Shown: piece by piece, positions 32,350-44,680 of the stretch
Numbering within the stretch: the stretch's first letter is position 1
Layout: every line of letters starts with the position of its first letter
Assembly: GCF_030272615.1 (NCBI RefSeq)
Contig: NC_081414.1
Coordinates: 4,899,501 to 4,963,500, forward strand
Length of the DNA stretch: 64,000 nucleotides
DNA from: Cryptomeria japonica
Lineage: Eukaryota > Streptophyta > Pinopsida > Cupressales > Cupressaceae
Direction of reading: 5' to 3'
Program-made: the position numbers and the translations under genes
Notes under the pieces: generated by a model
The model's input: the letters and a program-made list of their open reading frames with translations, nothing else
What the model was told of the DNA's origin: nothing
The model's database searches: none

Positions 32350-34694
32350 ATGGAGCCTAATTTGGATAACTTATTCCATGAGGATATTGGTGGTTCTTCC
32401 AATCCTACAAATGCCCCTATTTATCCTCATTCTTTAGATAGTTCTCATGATGTGGATGAATCACTAACTAGGGTTTTCGTTGACCAATTGGAGAAGATTG
32501 ACAATCAATTTGAAAATCTCCAACAATGGATGAGTCAACAATACCTGGAAAGTGAAGCTCTCCCATTGATTGAAGGATAAAAAGAATGGTTCGAAGTGAT
32601 AAACTTGGTGTTGATATCTTGTGTGATATTGTTCATATTTTTTATTCTAATATTATGCCTATGAAGAGTTGTGTTGAAGCCTTGGTTATACACAACTTCC
32701 TAGTCAAGTTAATCACTCCATTCCCTTGATTGTCCCTTTGGCTAGTGTTCCTACATTTACACCCAACATCATGGACACCTCTACTCAAAATTTCATACCT
32801 ACAAGTGTTAGTCAAGGGGGTAACTCCTCTAATCATAGTTCTTTCATTCCTCCTACTACAAGTCTTCCATTTGTTACCCAATCTTCTCCAATACCTACCT
32901 ACAATAGTGTTCCACCTCCTTATTCACAACCCCCGCCTTCCTATAACAACATCCCTTCTTATTCTCAACCCCTTCCTTTATTTAACAATGTTACCCCTCC
33001 TTCTCAATCCAACATGTCCAATTTCAATCCTTCTGCCGAAGGTACCATCAATAATCTAGCCCAAACAGTGTCTTTCTTGCAACAACAAATCGATTCTATG
33101 AATCAATCTAAGTATATCGTTCCCACATTTGATGTAGTGAACCCATTATCCAATGAAATTTTTTGTGCTATCCATCCTAAACATGTGGAAGTCCCTCAAT
33201 TGGAGCTTTATAATGGAAACTGTGATCTCTTGACTCATGTTAAAACATTTCAAACTTTGTGTAGTGACTTTGCTCATGACCAAAGATTGTTGGCTAAATT
33301 GTTTACTAGAACACTAAGGGATAAAAATTTGCAATGGTAATGTTCTTTACCTCCTTATTCTATTACTTATTTTAAATAATTGGCTAATGCCTTTATTCAA
33401 CAATTTCACAATAATAGTGGTCCTAATATTGCTTTGACCGATTTGATGCATTGTAAGCAAGGCGTTAAAGAAAAAGTAACTAATTTTATTGGTAGATATA
33501 AGCATTTGTATTCTCAAATTTCTTTTCATGTGCCTGATCAAGATATTCAAATAATTTTCATTTCTAATTTGAAAAAAGATATTAGGGATAAACTTCTCTT
33601 TTTTGAGTTTACTTCCTTTAGGCAGTTGTGTGCAATACTTCACAATTATTAGCTTACAATGAGTCAATTGAAGCAATCCTCTTCAATGGCTCCGAATGAT
33701 AAAAGTGAAGGTGTTATACAACCTTTTGTGAAGTTGAAACCAAACAAGGGATTCATAAAATTCAATGACAACAACAAAACTCAAGTAGTAGTAGCAATAA
33801 GTGTGCCTCCTTTGTCAAAATACTTTAGAAAAGAATTCACTCCTCTTAATAAATCTTTGCATAGTATTATGTCACAATTGTTACAAAGGAATGTGTTGAA
33901 ACTTCCCCCTATTAAAACAATTGACACAACTAAGCCTTTTCCACCTTCTTATGATTCCAAAGCCTTTTTTGCCAATACCATTGTCAATCCGATCATGACA
34001 CTAAAAAGTGTTATTCCTTGAGAAGTAATATTCAAGGCTTGATTGATAACAATACCATATATGTGGCTAGTGTGAATGATAAAGGAAACAAATCCGTAGC
34101 TCCTCCTAATCAAAATATTCAAATTTTCACTAATCCTTTACCTTCTTATTCCACTAATGTGATTGAGACCAATCATCTTGCCTTCTCTCCTGATGATCTT
34201 GGACTTGAGTCTAATATTGTGGTGAACCTTATTGAAAAAAATGAATTTCTTAAAGACTTATGCATTACATTTGATCTAGTGAGACTATTGAAGCACCTGA
34301 TGGCCCATTATATATAACTATTAAAATCAAAGGCATACCTTCTCAAGGGGTGCTTATTGATCCATCTTGTATGGTTAATATGATAACTAAAGAATTTCTT
34401 TATACTTTGCAATTGCATCAAGTGATATATGATGACATTGATGTGATAGTTACAGTTTTTGATGGTTTCTCTTGTCCTGCTATTGGTTCTATCACACTTC
34501 CTATTGTTGTTGGCACTAAATTCTTAGATGTTGTCTTTTATATCATTCCTACATCCGATCAATTTCATGTGAATTTAGGACATCCTTGGCTCTCTTCCAT
34601 GAAAGCGATCACTTCTATTGGTTTTAAGTGTTCAAAATTTCCTCATGATGGTAAAATCATAACTGTTAATCATAGCATATATCAACCTCGATGA
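32350..34694 (+). pseudogene. Gypsy gag and protease, damaged
   Basis: Gag starts at a Met at 32350 (MEPNLDNLFHEDIGG). A stop at 32578-32580 and an indel near 32730 follow, then a Pro/Gln/Ser-rich region (about 32880-33010; YNSVPPPYSQPPPSYNNIPS). The capsid core lies at 33180-33650 (VEVPQLELYNGNCDLLTHVK, KLFTRTLRDKNLQW, TDLMHCKQGVKEKVTNFIGR), typical of plant Gypsy gag. Stops fall at 33338-33340 and 33650-33652. I see no zinc knuckle. The protease (about 34310-34694) has GVLIDPSCMVNMITKE, where Asp-Pro-Ser replaces the usual Asp-Ser/Thr-Gly, and NLGHPWLSSMKAI near its end. The protease frame stops at 34692-34694, overlapping the next ORF's start by four bases (ATGA). Confidence 0.88.
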
Positions 34695-35881
34695 GGCATG
34701 GAGATGTTTGTCTTGACTATTTTTGGTCCGAACACTTCCAACCTCTTCAACCTAGAAGTGATGCTCTCTTTAAATCATATCAAAAATGGAAAAATGAGAT
34801 GATTTTATCTTTGAGCAAACCTAGAAATCCAACACTTAATCTTCCTCCTGATGATCATATGCCTCTTCTTACAGATAACTCTATTCTTTCTCCTAATAGA
34901 GATATTCTTTTTCCTAAGGAAGAATCTATTTCTTCTCCTAAAGATGAGACTATCCTTCCTCCTAAGGAAAGCGATATTCTTTTTCCTAAGGAAGAATCCA
35001 TTCCTTCTACTAAGGATGAGTCTATTCTTCCTCCCAAAGGTAGAAAAGCTCTTCCTCCTAAGCATCAACCTAAAAATAAACATATCGTTCCATCTAAGGA
35101 TACACCTATTCCTCCTCCTCATGATGGACTTGTTCTCCTTCCTACACCTTCTATTCCTCCCTTATATGATGCGGTTCCACCTCCTACATCTTACAAATGG
35201 AAGTGGCTGACCTCTCGCATTGTTCAACCTAAAAGACCTTATCATATGCATCCTTCCTTCAAAGAAGAAAGTAAGCCTACACCTGATGAACCTAAACCTT
35301 CACAACCTTCGGCTAAAACTAAACGAAACCATTGTGCGAGAGAACGTCGATGGAGATGTCATGTGCGTGCTCATGAACTTGCTTCTTGAACCACTTCTTC
35401 TCTAAACACACCAACTGTTGACATAATTTCATTTATTAAAACTTCTCCTAATAAAGAGGTTCAACCTAAATCTCCAAGACGCAAAATTCTTAAGACAAAT
35501 GACGATTCGAGTTCTATTCCTATTAGACCTCCTATTTTTGCTAATCTTGATCAAGAAATAGGTGAGATTGTTGTTAATGATGAAAATGTTGATTCTAATA
35601 TTTATGATAATGAATATGAATATGTTCACGTTGACAATGACTTATCTAAACAATTTTCAAAAGCATTAATCCTAGATCCTAGTAACAAACAAAGTGACTC
35701 ATCATTAGAGCATGGTCCTTGTTTGGAACTCTTGAGAGCTCCATCTACTGTGCTCGATGTCTCTCCCCTTACATGTTGTCCACCTTCTCGAAACAATGAT
35801 GATCAAGATCGGGGGTGGATGATGTTCTTGATTAGCTTCTTTAGCACTGTATATTCTCTCTCCTCTCTTTCTTGTTTGTGA
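34691..35881 (+). pseudogene. Second ORF of the element: repeat-rich, hydrophobic C-terminus
   Basis: Starts with ATG overlapping the protease stop (ATGA) and reads for about 396 codons to a TGA at 35879-35881, with a single in-frame TGA at 35387-35389 where Arg would fit. Parts: N-terminal WSEHFQPLQPRSDALFKSYQ; repeats of the form ILPPKESDILFPKEESIPS (about 34890-35060), Pro/Lys/Glu-rich; a basic stretch TKRNHCARERRWRCHVRAHE (about 35320-35380); an acidic middle (EIGEIVVNDENVDSNIYDNE, near 35560-35620); and a hydrophobic end, WMMFLISFFSTVYSL, that could span a membrane. RT, RNase H and integrase would be expected here and are absent. It may be a natural gag-pro tail shifted by an indel, or an extra product. 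Confidence 0.7.
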
Positions 35882-36564
35882 CTTTCTTCTATTTGTTGTC
35901 CCTAGTGTTGTCTACTTGAGGACGATGCAAAGCATTGGGATCTCTTTTGGTCTCTCCCATGTTGACTCAAAAGACACATGTGTCCTTCCATGGTTGTTTC
36001 CTTTCTTTGGGGGATGATGACAATTCTATGCATATATATACACATGATATACATTGGTTATCATAAAAAGCATACTGACTCTGGAGTTAGGTGAAACCAC
36101 CCCATGCTTTGTGTTTTGTGATCATTATCCTTTGATTTGTCCTCTCTAGGGGGCTAAATTATTGTGATAACGTGCTTGTTTTTTTGGGTGTATCCTACCT
36201 TAAAGCAATTGTTCTCGATGAGGCGTACGCAATCACTTTAACATGGGGGCATACACTACTCAATGATTCTCTCTCCTGCATATCTTAATACTTAAAGTTA
36301 CTTGGCGAACTTTGTCTTTTTCTTTTTAATTTTTTGTTATTTTTCTTTTCATGACTCATAGTAAGAGAACCTTACTAGTTTGTAGTCATGGTTCTCTCTT
36401 TCTTTCTCTCTCTCATGATCTTCCCTTTTACCTTATCATTGAAGTTGTAAGATCCTAAAGTCCATTGGGTTCTTGGTGTATCTTGCCTCCTTGGTGACTT
36501 GGTGAAATTTTTTCAAAGTGAACCCTTTGTAATTTACCCAGAGTATGATTGACTTTATACTCCC
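35882..36564 (+). other. Non-coding 3' part of the element
   Basis: No coding signal and no trace of RT or integrase. It is pyrimidine-rich near 36320-36430 (TC and T runs) and holds a short inverted pair around 'catgactcatag' and 'tagtcatg'. Confidence 0.6.
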
Positions 36565-36582
36565 GCTAAAGTGGGGGCTAAA
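36565..36582 (+). other. Polypurine tract
   Basis: 'gctaaagtgggggctaaa' directly before the 3' LTR start (TGTAGTGTCC at 36583), the expected plus-strand priming site. Confidence 0.8.
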
Positions 36583-37743
36583 TGTAGTGTCCAATCATTG
36601 CACCCCTTTGCAATTTTGACCGCATTTGGGTCTTCACCTTAGTGTTTGCACCACTTGGCCTGATTGAAGACCCGATTATGCTCATACACATCACAAATGC
36701 CAGAAAAATCAAAGTGCACCTTATCAAGAACCTTAAGCCTACCCCAAAATAGGGTAGGACCATGACACCACGCCATGGTCCACCTTAATTTTGGGCCCCT
36801 CAAAACACAATGCAACGTTTCAAATTTGAGCGGGATCCCCCTCTCTGTGTTGGCTCATGTCGTAAAATTAATCAATTTTCTCGATGGACAAGTATATAAA
36901 GATGTTTTCTCCTTTCATTCGAAGATTCATCTAACATACCTACCAAGCATCTGACAATCACATGAGATCAAGCATTCAAGCATTCAAGAGAAACAAACAT
37001 TTTTAGTCTTGTTTCAAGCCTTGGAGTAGCAATAAAGTCAAGGATCAAGCATTGAAGTGGAGATCTACATCCTATTTCATGAAACCCTAATTCCATGTGG
37101 AGGCAAGAAAAACTTCACAATGAGGTATCATCATTCAATTTTTAGTCATAATTCAACATCTCCCTCAAAAGGAGATCCTTTCCTTTCAGTCATTTCAATT
37201 ACATTGTTTCAATTTCATGGTTAATTCCAAAATAGGGGTTTGACCTAAGGCAAGCCCCTATTCCCAACCTTTTTGCCCCTTCTTTTTGTGTGTAGGAAAC
37301 AGGTACAAATTTGTATAATTTAGAATAAGCTTCGTTCACAGAGATGAATCAACCCTTTTTTTCATACGAAAAGTTTGGAGGACCATTGTGATGTGCCATG
37401 GTCCTGACTTTTTAGGATCTTTTTTGAGGGTTAGATCCGACTCGGCTTATACTACTCAAATCTAGGTGCATGCGAAAATCCCGCATCTGTAGCTCACTGT
37501 TTTCTCAATTTTACCTTCATTTTTTAGCATTTTACCCTAATTCAACATTTCAACTTACAAAAGAGAGGAAAAAGCCCACAATAATTAATCAATCCATTTA
37601 GTATTTAGTCCTTATTTGATTTGTGGATGAATCTAGTGGATTCCCTTCTCACTTTTGAAATGCTTTCAAATGAAATTGATTTGGTGATTTCTCCCTTCTC
37701 AGTTGCAAATTGCCAAATCAAATTTTTATTTTTCCCCTTTACA
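36583..37743 (+). mobile_element. 3' LTR of gag-protease-only Gypsy element
   Basis: 1161 bp copy of 30127-31280 with scattered substitutions and small indels. It is followed at once by the GATGA duplication. The candidate intron is at 37125-37295. Confidence 0.94.
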
Positions 37744-37748
37744 GATGA

Positions 37749-39289
37749 TGAAAGAAGGGTGACAGATCTCAAGATATGAAGAGATGGGTAACTCTAGCAC
37801 ATCCAAACCAATATACCAAAGATTGATTGTGTTTTGTTACATCAATTGCATGAATTATAAGTGTTCCAATGGATGGCAAATGATTTGTGCATAGACAAAA
37901 GATATCACTAATTTGACATATAAAAAATCAGCAAGAATAAGTCAAGAAGCACATCTAGAACATACGAGCTAAATGCATCCTTTATTATTTCCATGAAATT
38001 ATACAATCTCAAGAACTCTTCTATACAAAGTGTAAACCCAAAAGTCATCAAACTATTTCTCTAAGAATTTCTCCATAGTCTATCCTCTCTAAGAGTCCCT
38101 TTTTCATTACAAATGACCTTGCATTTATAGGCATCACAAAATAACTACTTTGTAACCACTTAGGATCACTACCTTAGGTAACCACTTAAGATAACTACCT
38201 AAGTTATTACTTCTAGTAACTACCTTTTAGAAACGAGTTAGGATTTATCTTTTTACAAAAATGAAGTTTAAATTCTAACTCGTGGTTACATAAGTGACAT
38301 AAGTCACTTTAAAAAAAATGTGACTATCAACTCCTGACTTTTAAGAAAGACTAAATCATTGATCTCGTTGAAGTAGGTTTCCATTTTCATCTACTTCATC
38401 TGTACTTGAAATCATCTTACCACCAAGTCATTTGAAGACACAAAACATATATCTATCCAATCAAAAAGATAATACAACTCTAGAGGTCTCCATAAAGATG
38501 AAAAGGATCGTGCATTGCAAAATATCCATAGGTTGGTACCTCCATCATTGACATAAAGTATCCATTTACCAACACGTTTCTTTGAAAGACATGCATTGCA
38601 ACTATGTCAACTAGACATCATTCCATCTTACATGTTTGTCAATTGTCTTTGAAAAATATTTGCCATCGTAAAATATCCCACATGTCATCATTTTGATACA
38701 ATATGAAATCAGAAAAGTTGGACACCTTCATTGCATATCTATCACATTCCTATCAATACCTTCATTGAACAGGCATACATTGGACACCTTCATTGCATAG
38801 CTATCCCATACCTATCGATACCTTCATTACAGAGGCATGCACATTGTATGTGTGATGTAGTAATCCATCATCCATTATTCTTTGCATTGAGCATCCTCTA
38901 AAATAAAAATCTTTTGTTCTCCAAGTTCCTTACATGTCCATAAATACAACATCGTGGATTCATGATAACCATGATGCATGAACTAGTTGCCTCAATATCT
39001 CACTTGTCGAAAGATTGCTTTTAAAATCCACACTTACAATTGCACAAAATATACAACCTCCTCTGCACCTTTCTCAATGATACATAGAAACTAATCCGTG
39101 GATTATAAAATTTAATAAGAATCTCTATTCCATTATATTTCAAGGTTTCCTCCTTATGCTCATAAAAGTGTTATGCGAAAGACTCTCTAAATGTGATAAA
39201 TGATCATCCACATGAAATCCCACATTAGAAAACCTTCCAAGTGAACCAATATTCAACTGAGATGCTTGCAACTATCATAAATCTTCTCC
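37749..39289. other. Unassigned stretch, partly PPR-like debris
   Basis: The left part (to about 38400) is AT-rich, with several 'taactacctaa'-like repeats near 38130-38230. The right part may hold further degraded sequence 3' of the PPR relic, including YAKCG-like text near 39040, but it is too broken to claim. Confidence 0.35.
38718..38841. repeat. 62-bp tandem duplication
   Basis: 38718-38779 and 38780-38841 share 'ttggacaccttcattgcata' and 'aataccttcatt'-type text, with a handful of differences. Confidence 0.85.
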
Positions 39290-40150
39290 ATCTCTGTACC
39301 TTGCTGAATGTCCAGACGCTGATTCAAAGCTCCCATTTTAGTACAGGAAAGGGAGGATTTTGATACAAAGTCATGGAGTTTAGCGCTACACCTGCCAATG
39401 GTATTTTCTTGAAAGTTTCTAAATCTTTTTCAACAAATCTAGTTTTACCTTCAACCTGCAATCACACACTCTATGAGATGACATCTATTTCAGAGAGTCT
39501 ATCAAACGACTCAAGTATATTGTCTATGTTTTCATATTTTACATGTATATGGATCTGCACTTTCTGAATTACTGCATTTTATGAGACCAAAACTCATCGA
39601 TGCTTGTTGTCCAACTATCAATGCGCTTTATAATGCGTGCCCCCACTTTTGGCATACAAGTTGCAGTTATATCGTTTCATGAGAAGACATCTCTGAGGTA
39701 TTCTGTCAAACATTTCACGCACTCTGTGTTTTCACAATTTTCATACATGCCAACCAAGACATTTCCAGCCATGATATCTGACCAAAAATCCTGACTTTTA
39801 TTATGGTTCGATGCATGTCCATACACTGATCCAAAGATCCCGTTTTGGTACAAACAGGAAGTATGCTAGCAAAATGTTTGGAGTTTGGCTTTACATCAGT
39901 CAATTGCATTTGTTTACGAGTTCTTTAAGCCTTTTTCAACAAATCCATTTTTCACATTATTTCGTGTGACCATTCAATTCCATGAGATTAACATTTTCTT
40001 TGAAGCATCTTGTCAAACAGTCCAGTGTCTTGTCTACGCTTCCCCATTCGCATCTATATCGACCATAACATTTGCAACAAAATCACATATTGAACTTTCT
40101 TTATTCTCGGCATGATAGATTTGTCGGCTAATTGGATTGCTTGGGCAACT
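39290..40150 (-). pseudogene. PPR protein pseudogene
   Basis: The minus strand reads as pentatricopeptide repeats, the RNA-binding units of organelle RNA-processing proteins. Visible pieces: CDFVANVMVDIDANGEA (about 40030-40080), NGFVEKGLKNS (near 39935), MQLTDVKPNSKHFASILPVC and TKTGSLDQCMDMHRTII (about 39810-39909), FVEKDLETFKKIPLAGVALN (near 39380-39440), and LSCTKMGALNQRLDIQQ (near 39310-39350). These match the long P-L-S type repeat with its 'SILPACAKMGALEQG' pattern. Many stops and frame changes. No DYW or E domain seen. Confidence 0.85.
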
Positions 40151-40551
40151 AAAAATTTCAACAAGTCATGGAACATCTGTTGAAATCATTTGCCAAGAAG
40201 ATTATTTAGTCTTGTCTCATCATGTGGGATGACATGAGATTTATTTCAAACTATTCCTGCAAAGCATGATTGCACTATTGACAAGCGCCTTGTATTCATC
40301 AATAACCTCAACACATTGATGTGAGTGATCAAACTATATGAATACTCATCTTGTCATAATCTCAGTGTTTTGAATGATGTGAGGATGTCATAAAATTCAC
40401 TTTGTTAATGCTTCCTTGGAGCCACAAGATTGAGAGTGAGGCCCTTTGATTGAAAACATTGGGTTGCAAATCTTTAAAGGTCTCGAGAATAACACAGTAC
40501 TTGACTAGTTAGAGAATGAATTTAATACAAAGTTTGACATTTGTCGAGATT
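40151..40551. other. Spacer, no clear gene
   Basis: It may continue the PPR relic upstream (minus strand), but no repeat is readable. Confidence 0.35.
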
Positions 40552-41877
40552 AAAAATTGGGTTAACAATACTTAAACAATTTAACTATTTAGTTACTATT
40601 CATTCTAATCATCATATGTGCAGAAGTAAAGAACTAGAAAAATAAAAGAGCAATCACACATGAACACAAAGATTTTACATGGAAAACTCAATGAGGAAAA
40701 AAGCATGGTGAGAACTATCCCATTATATAAAAACATGTTACAAAGTTTTAGGCTCAAGGCCAAGGTAGTTCACTGCTCCTGATTTTTGAATTGTAAGACT
40801 AACGCGCACAATCTTGGGGCAAGATATAATGGACTTGAAAACACTGAAGATCACTTCTTTAGGGCAAGATACAATAGATCTGAATACAATGAATCAATAT
40901 AGTTGAACTATAGAAGAACACGTCCTCTAAAATGTTGATTATTGTTTACTATTATTCGCATCTGAAATTGACTTCATTACTGCTCAATTACACTTGTGAA
41001 CATTCACACTTACAAGATACACCATACACAAATTAACATCTCACATACAACTTCTACATCATCCTCCAAATAGATTTCAACTTTATATATCATTCGCAAT
41101 CAAAGAAACAAACTGATCTGATGTGTAGGATACAAACTGTCGACCCAAAAACAATCTCCAAGGCAATGCAGAATGAAGAATGAAATGTGTGAAGGATTAC
41201 ACCATGTTGGCACACCGTCTTACCCATCCCAGATCAACTCCTACAACTTTGCACGCTACCGCATGAACCAAAATTGCACAGGTCAACTCTAAAGGATAGA
41301 ATCGTTAGAGCAAACCAACCAATCTTACTCAAAACATGATGTGGACCACCAAAAATTTTGTGGATACTTAACATAACATCACCTGACATCAGCATAGCCA
41401 AATTACTGAGCCACACCACCAAAACAACTGAAGGCAAAGGAATGCAATGCATTCCTACAAACTGTCACACTATCACTATACAAGTTGATACTCAGACCAT
41501 CACAATTTCAATTGTAGATCAAATCAGGAAATAAAAATGAGATATATCGAGCACTTACATCCACTAACATTATATTACAACTACAAGAAATGATGAAGCA
41601 GTGTGCCACAATGCAGACTATAAAACTATATCCAGTTTGACAGATTGTTCGTTAAAACAACCACGTCTAGCCATCTTCAATTACAGACTAGAGAAACATC
41701 TCCAGATTTATGAAAAAGTCATAAGACAACTGAAAATACCATATGTTCAAATAAATCTCCTCACAGATGCATGAACTCATGACCAATCCTATGATACTGT
41801 AATACTCTGAAACACAAGTTGTCAACCTTCTAGACCAAATTTATCATCAATGACAATATAAACTCATATTTGCAACA
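40552..41877 (-). mobile_element. 3' LTR of long-LTR Copia element, left end lost
   Basis: Matches the right LTR (44694-44945 plus 46500-47673) over nearly its full length; for example 'ttaggctcaaggccaaggta' is in both. About the first 95 bp are missing. It ends TTTGCAACA at 41877, next to the polypurine tract. Confidence 0.9.
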
Positions 41878-41892
41878 ATATCCCCCTTTGTC
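41878..41892 (-). other. Polypurine tract of the long-LTR Copia element
   Basis: Minus strand GACAAAGGGGGATAT immediately before the LTR. The same arrangement (a C run plus 'tttgtcattgatg') occurs at about 51827-51850 and 46485-46499, marking the same group of elements. Confidence 0.75.
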
Positions 41893-43255
41893 ATTGATGG
41901 CAACACTTACGCAACTCCAAACTATTATCCTATCACTCCACAATGAATTTCCCTTTGACATCAAGGACAAAGGGTGTCTCCATAACACAAACTCAATCAC
42001 TATATACAACTCCCCCTTAGGGTATGAACCCAATTGAAAACCGAAATTGTATTTCACCAACCTTCTACTTATCCACATATGTATGTATATGAACAAAAAT
42101 TGTCTTATCGACAAAGCTAAGAATTCTGCATAGATGGGGGCATCCTTATATAGTTCTACAAATAACTACAAGGATTCATGTTGACAAATAACATTTACCA
42201 TATTGTCAAAATCAAACAGTTGATAATCAACTAGAGGGGAATTAGTCTTCTTCTTCTTTCCCTTTGCCTTATTTGGTTCTTTCTTCTTCACTACCTTCTT
42301 GTTCTTTGCAAGAGTCTCTATCGGAGAGACCAAGGTTCTCTTTCTTTGACTGAGATACACAATGTTACCTTCTTCAATGTCCTCTTTCTTAATTATTGTC
42401 CTTGCAAACCTCTTTCTAATCACAAATTTTTCTTTCTACACTTCCTCATTCATGTTGTTACTATCGAATTTCTTAACATTAGGCTCCAGAGCAACTTTCT
42501 CTCTTGTCATCTTTTATTTAGGTCTGTTTCCTTTCTTTTCACTCAATACTACCCTCACTAAGGTTTAGGAGGAACCAGTCTTTATTGAAGGAGACGTAGA
42601 AATAGACCTAGTTCTCCTATGTGCTTGTTTTCCAAAGGACTCTTCTAAAGTAGGAAGATTTATCTTTTTCTACAAATTATCCATCCATTTTGCATGTTCG
42701 GTCTTAGCCTTCTTCTAGATCATCTTGATCAATAATTCAGTTCAGTCCCAAATCTCTTAGCACTTTGATCAACTGGCAACTGCAATAGAGTCTTTATGTT
42801 ATTCTGCACATACTCCTTTGATATCTCATAGGGAAACTTAGGTAGCCAAGAAGTCCTTGGCTCTACCACCTCAATGTAACAATGATCCTTACTAACCAAA
42901 AAAGTAATCCCATCCCTATACTTCCAGACCAAACTAGCATGAGCCCTCTCTCTTTCCTACATCTTGTCTTGAAAATTCTTAAACCAACCAAAATATGTAG
43001 TATTATACACTTTTGTATCATTATTAAAACTCATAATATGATACTTTATTTACATTGCTACAAGAGTGAACTTATTCCACACTTTACTCTTATTACTTGG
43101 GAGCTCATTCATGAACATAAAAGCTAGACATATGATCCCATACCTGAATAGCTATTTGCTTTTCTTCATCCTTTCTATATTATCCAAAAGTTGTAGTCTT
43201 AGAAATTCACATAGATCAAACTTATCTCCTTCAACCATCATTTGATAGGCAAAGT
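41893..43255 (-). pseudogene. Unassigned ORF between gag and 3' LTR, decayed
   Basis: Minus-strand protein-like text where protease, integrase and RT are expected. From about 43240: KFDLCEFLRLQLLDNIERMK, LAFMFMNELPSNKSKVWNKF, FGWFKNFQDKM, then a clean stretch at 42729-42932 (MVWKYRDGITFLVSKDHCYI, EVVEPRTSWLPKFPYEISKE). After more stops it ends in a Lys-rich region at 42166-42423 (KNKKVVKKKEPNKAKGKKKK) that resembles a nuclear localisation signal. I recognise no enzyme motif. It is either an accessory ORF of a non-autonomous Copia element or a captured gene piece. Confidence 0.55.
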
Positions 43256-43580
43256 GTATAGCGGTGGCGGTGGCCCAACTACACCATAACCCACTTAAGA
43301 AATGGCAAAATAGTGGTTATGTGAGGTTGCACAACAAGATAAAATAGGGTGTGTAACTCAACTACCCATGAGTAGGTGGGAGTTGCACATGTAACTAAAG
43401 TATTTTTCCACTTGTCCTCATATTAGCCACTTCTAATAACCTAAGAAAGCTTAAATAATATGTGTAGGAATATAAATACCCCCTAACGTAAGGGAAAATT
43501 AAAAAACTACACTAACATTCCTAGGATCTTCCATGTTAAAACCAATCCAACATCCACACAATAGGGAGGACCTTAAGGTT
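43256..43580. other. Non-coding insert within the Copia internal region
   Basis: It separates the unassigned ORF from gag and has no coding signal on either strand. I found no inverted ends or target duplication that would name it. Confidence 0.35.
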
Positions 43581-44680
43581 TTCAATGAGTTTCCCCCATG
43601 AGGATAATGCATATTATCTAGTTTCTAGAGGAAGCATCTGCATCACTATTAGGTACATATCCATCCACTGTCTTGCCATCCACATTCTCATCATATTTCT
43701 TTACCCATGTCTTCTACATCTTCTCCTTTATGTCATTCATGTCAACCTTCTTTTTCAAAGCGGATGTCTTCTCATTCTCTCCTCTCTAGAACATAGCAAT
43801 GTGTCCTATTTTTTTGCAATTATAACAAGTAGGACCTTGTTGCGAACCACTTCAATTCCTTCTAAAAATAGGTCCACAATCAACAACCTTGTGCCTCATA
43901 TTTGTTGCAAGCAAAATGATATCCATCGAAAGACTAGACATTTCTACCATAGTTTGTATTCACATATCCATGCATCATTCTACTTCTAAATTCATTTGCC
44001 TTATGTCCAAAATTAGTGCAAGCATAACATTGACCATTAAATGGTTTAGATTTGATCCAACTTCTCCATTCACTAGCTCTATGTCCAAATTTATTTCATA
44101 TAAAACATTTACCATTGAAAGATGGAGAGTACCTAGTTTGAGCGGGATGAGGCTTCTTGAAGTTTTTCTTGTTCCAAAATTGAGTGAGACTCTTTTGATC
44201 TTCATTTGTCTTCTTATATTCATCCTTGCCCTTTTCCTTTCCTTTGTCATCTTTTCTGGGTATTTTAGAACATTATCCTTTGTCAAATCCAAGTCCTCCT
44301 TTGTCTTTAGATTGTTCTTGAGCACTTAGCATTTGATTAAGCATATCATTGTCATCTTTGATATTCAGGTTCTTATCCATTTTTCCTTTTGCCTCTTTCA
44401 ACTCTTCGCTCAACATAACCACTTCTTGTTCAAACGGTGTACATTCTTTAGATTTTTCTTGTAGCTTTATTTCATGATCATCATTGGTCTTTTTTCCTTC
44501 CTCAAATTGTCTATTCAAATAGACATGTTTTTCTACTTTATTGGCCCTTTTTTGATAAACCTCCAAATTAGATAGAGCAACTCTTAATTCTCCTTCAAGA
44601 TCTACAACTGCATCAATATCTCATTCATTTTGTTCCATAGCATCCAAATCTTCAGATTCAAACATTGTGTTCACAACCCC
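43581..44680 (-). pseudogene. Copia gag, coiled coil plus several zinc knuckles, decayed
   Basis: Starts inside gag; the UBN2-type N-terminus is missing. A coiled-coil region (44273-44640; LSNLEVYQKRANKVEKHVYL, LSEELKEAKGKMDKN) ends in the GGLGFDKG motif usual for SIRE/Maximus-type gag. Knuckle-like units follow between about 43800 and 44110: CFI*NKFGHRASEW, CYACTNFGHKANEF, FACNKYEAQGC. Most have lost one Cys or His, and several stops are present. The order on the minus strand is coiled coil, knuckles, unknown ORF, LTR. Confidence 0.75.

Noticed and set aside
34805-35122. Minus-strand Arg-rich frames opposite the second ORF
   Set aside because: Shadows of the Pro/Lys repeats on the plus strand; no start context or homology.
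34691-35881. Calling the second ORF an envelope gene
   Set aside because: A terminal hydrophobic segment alone is not enough; no signal peptide, cleavage site or fusion region is visible.
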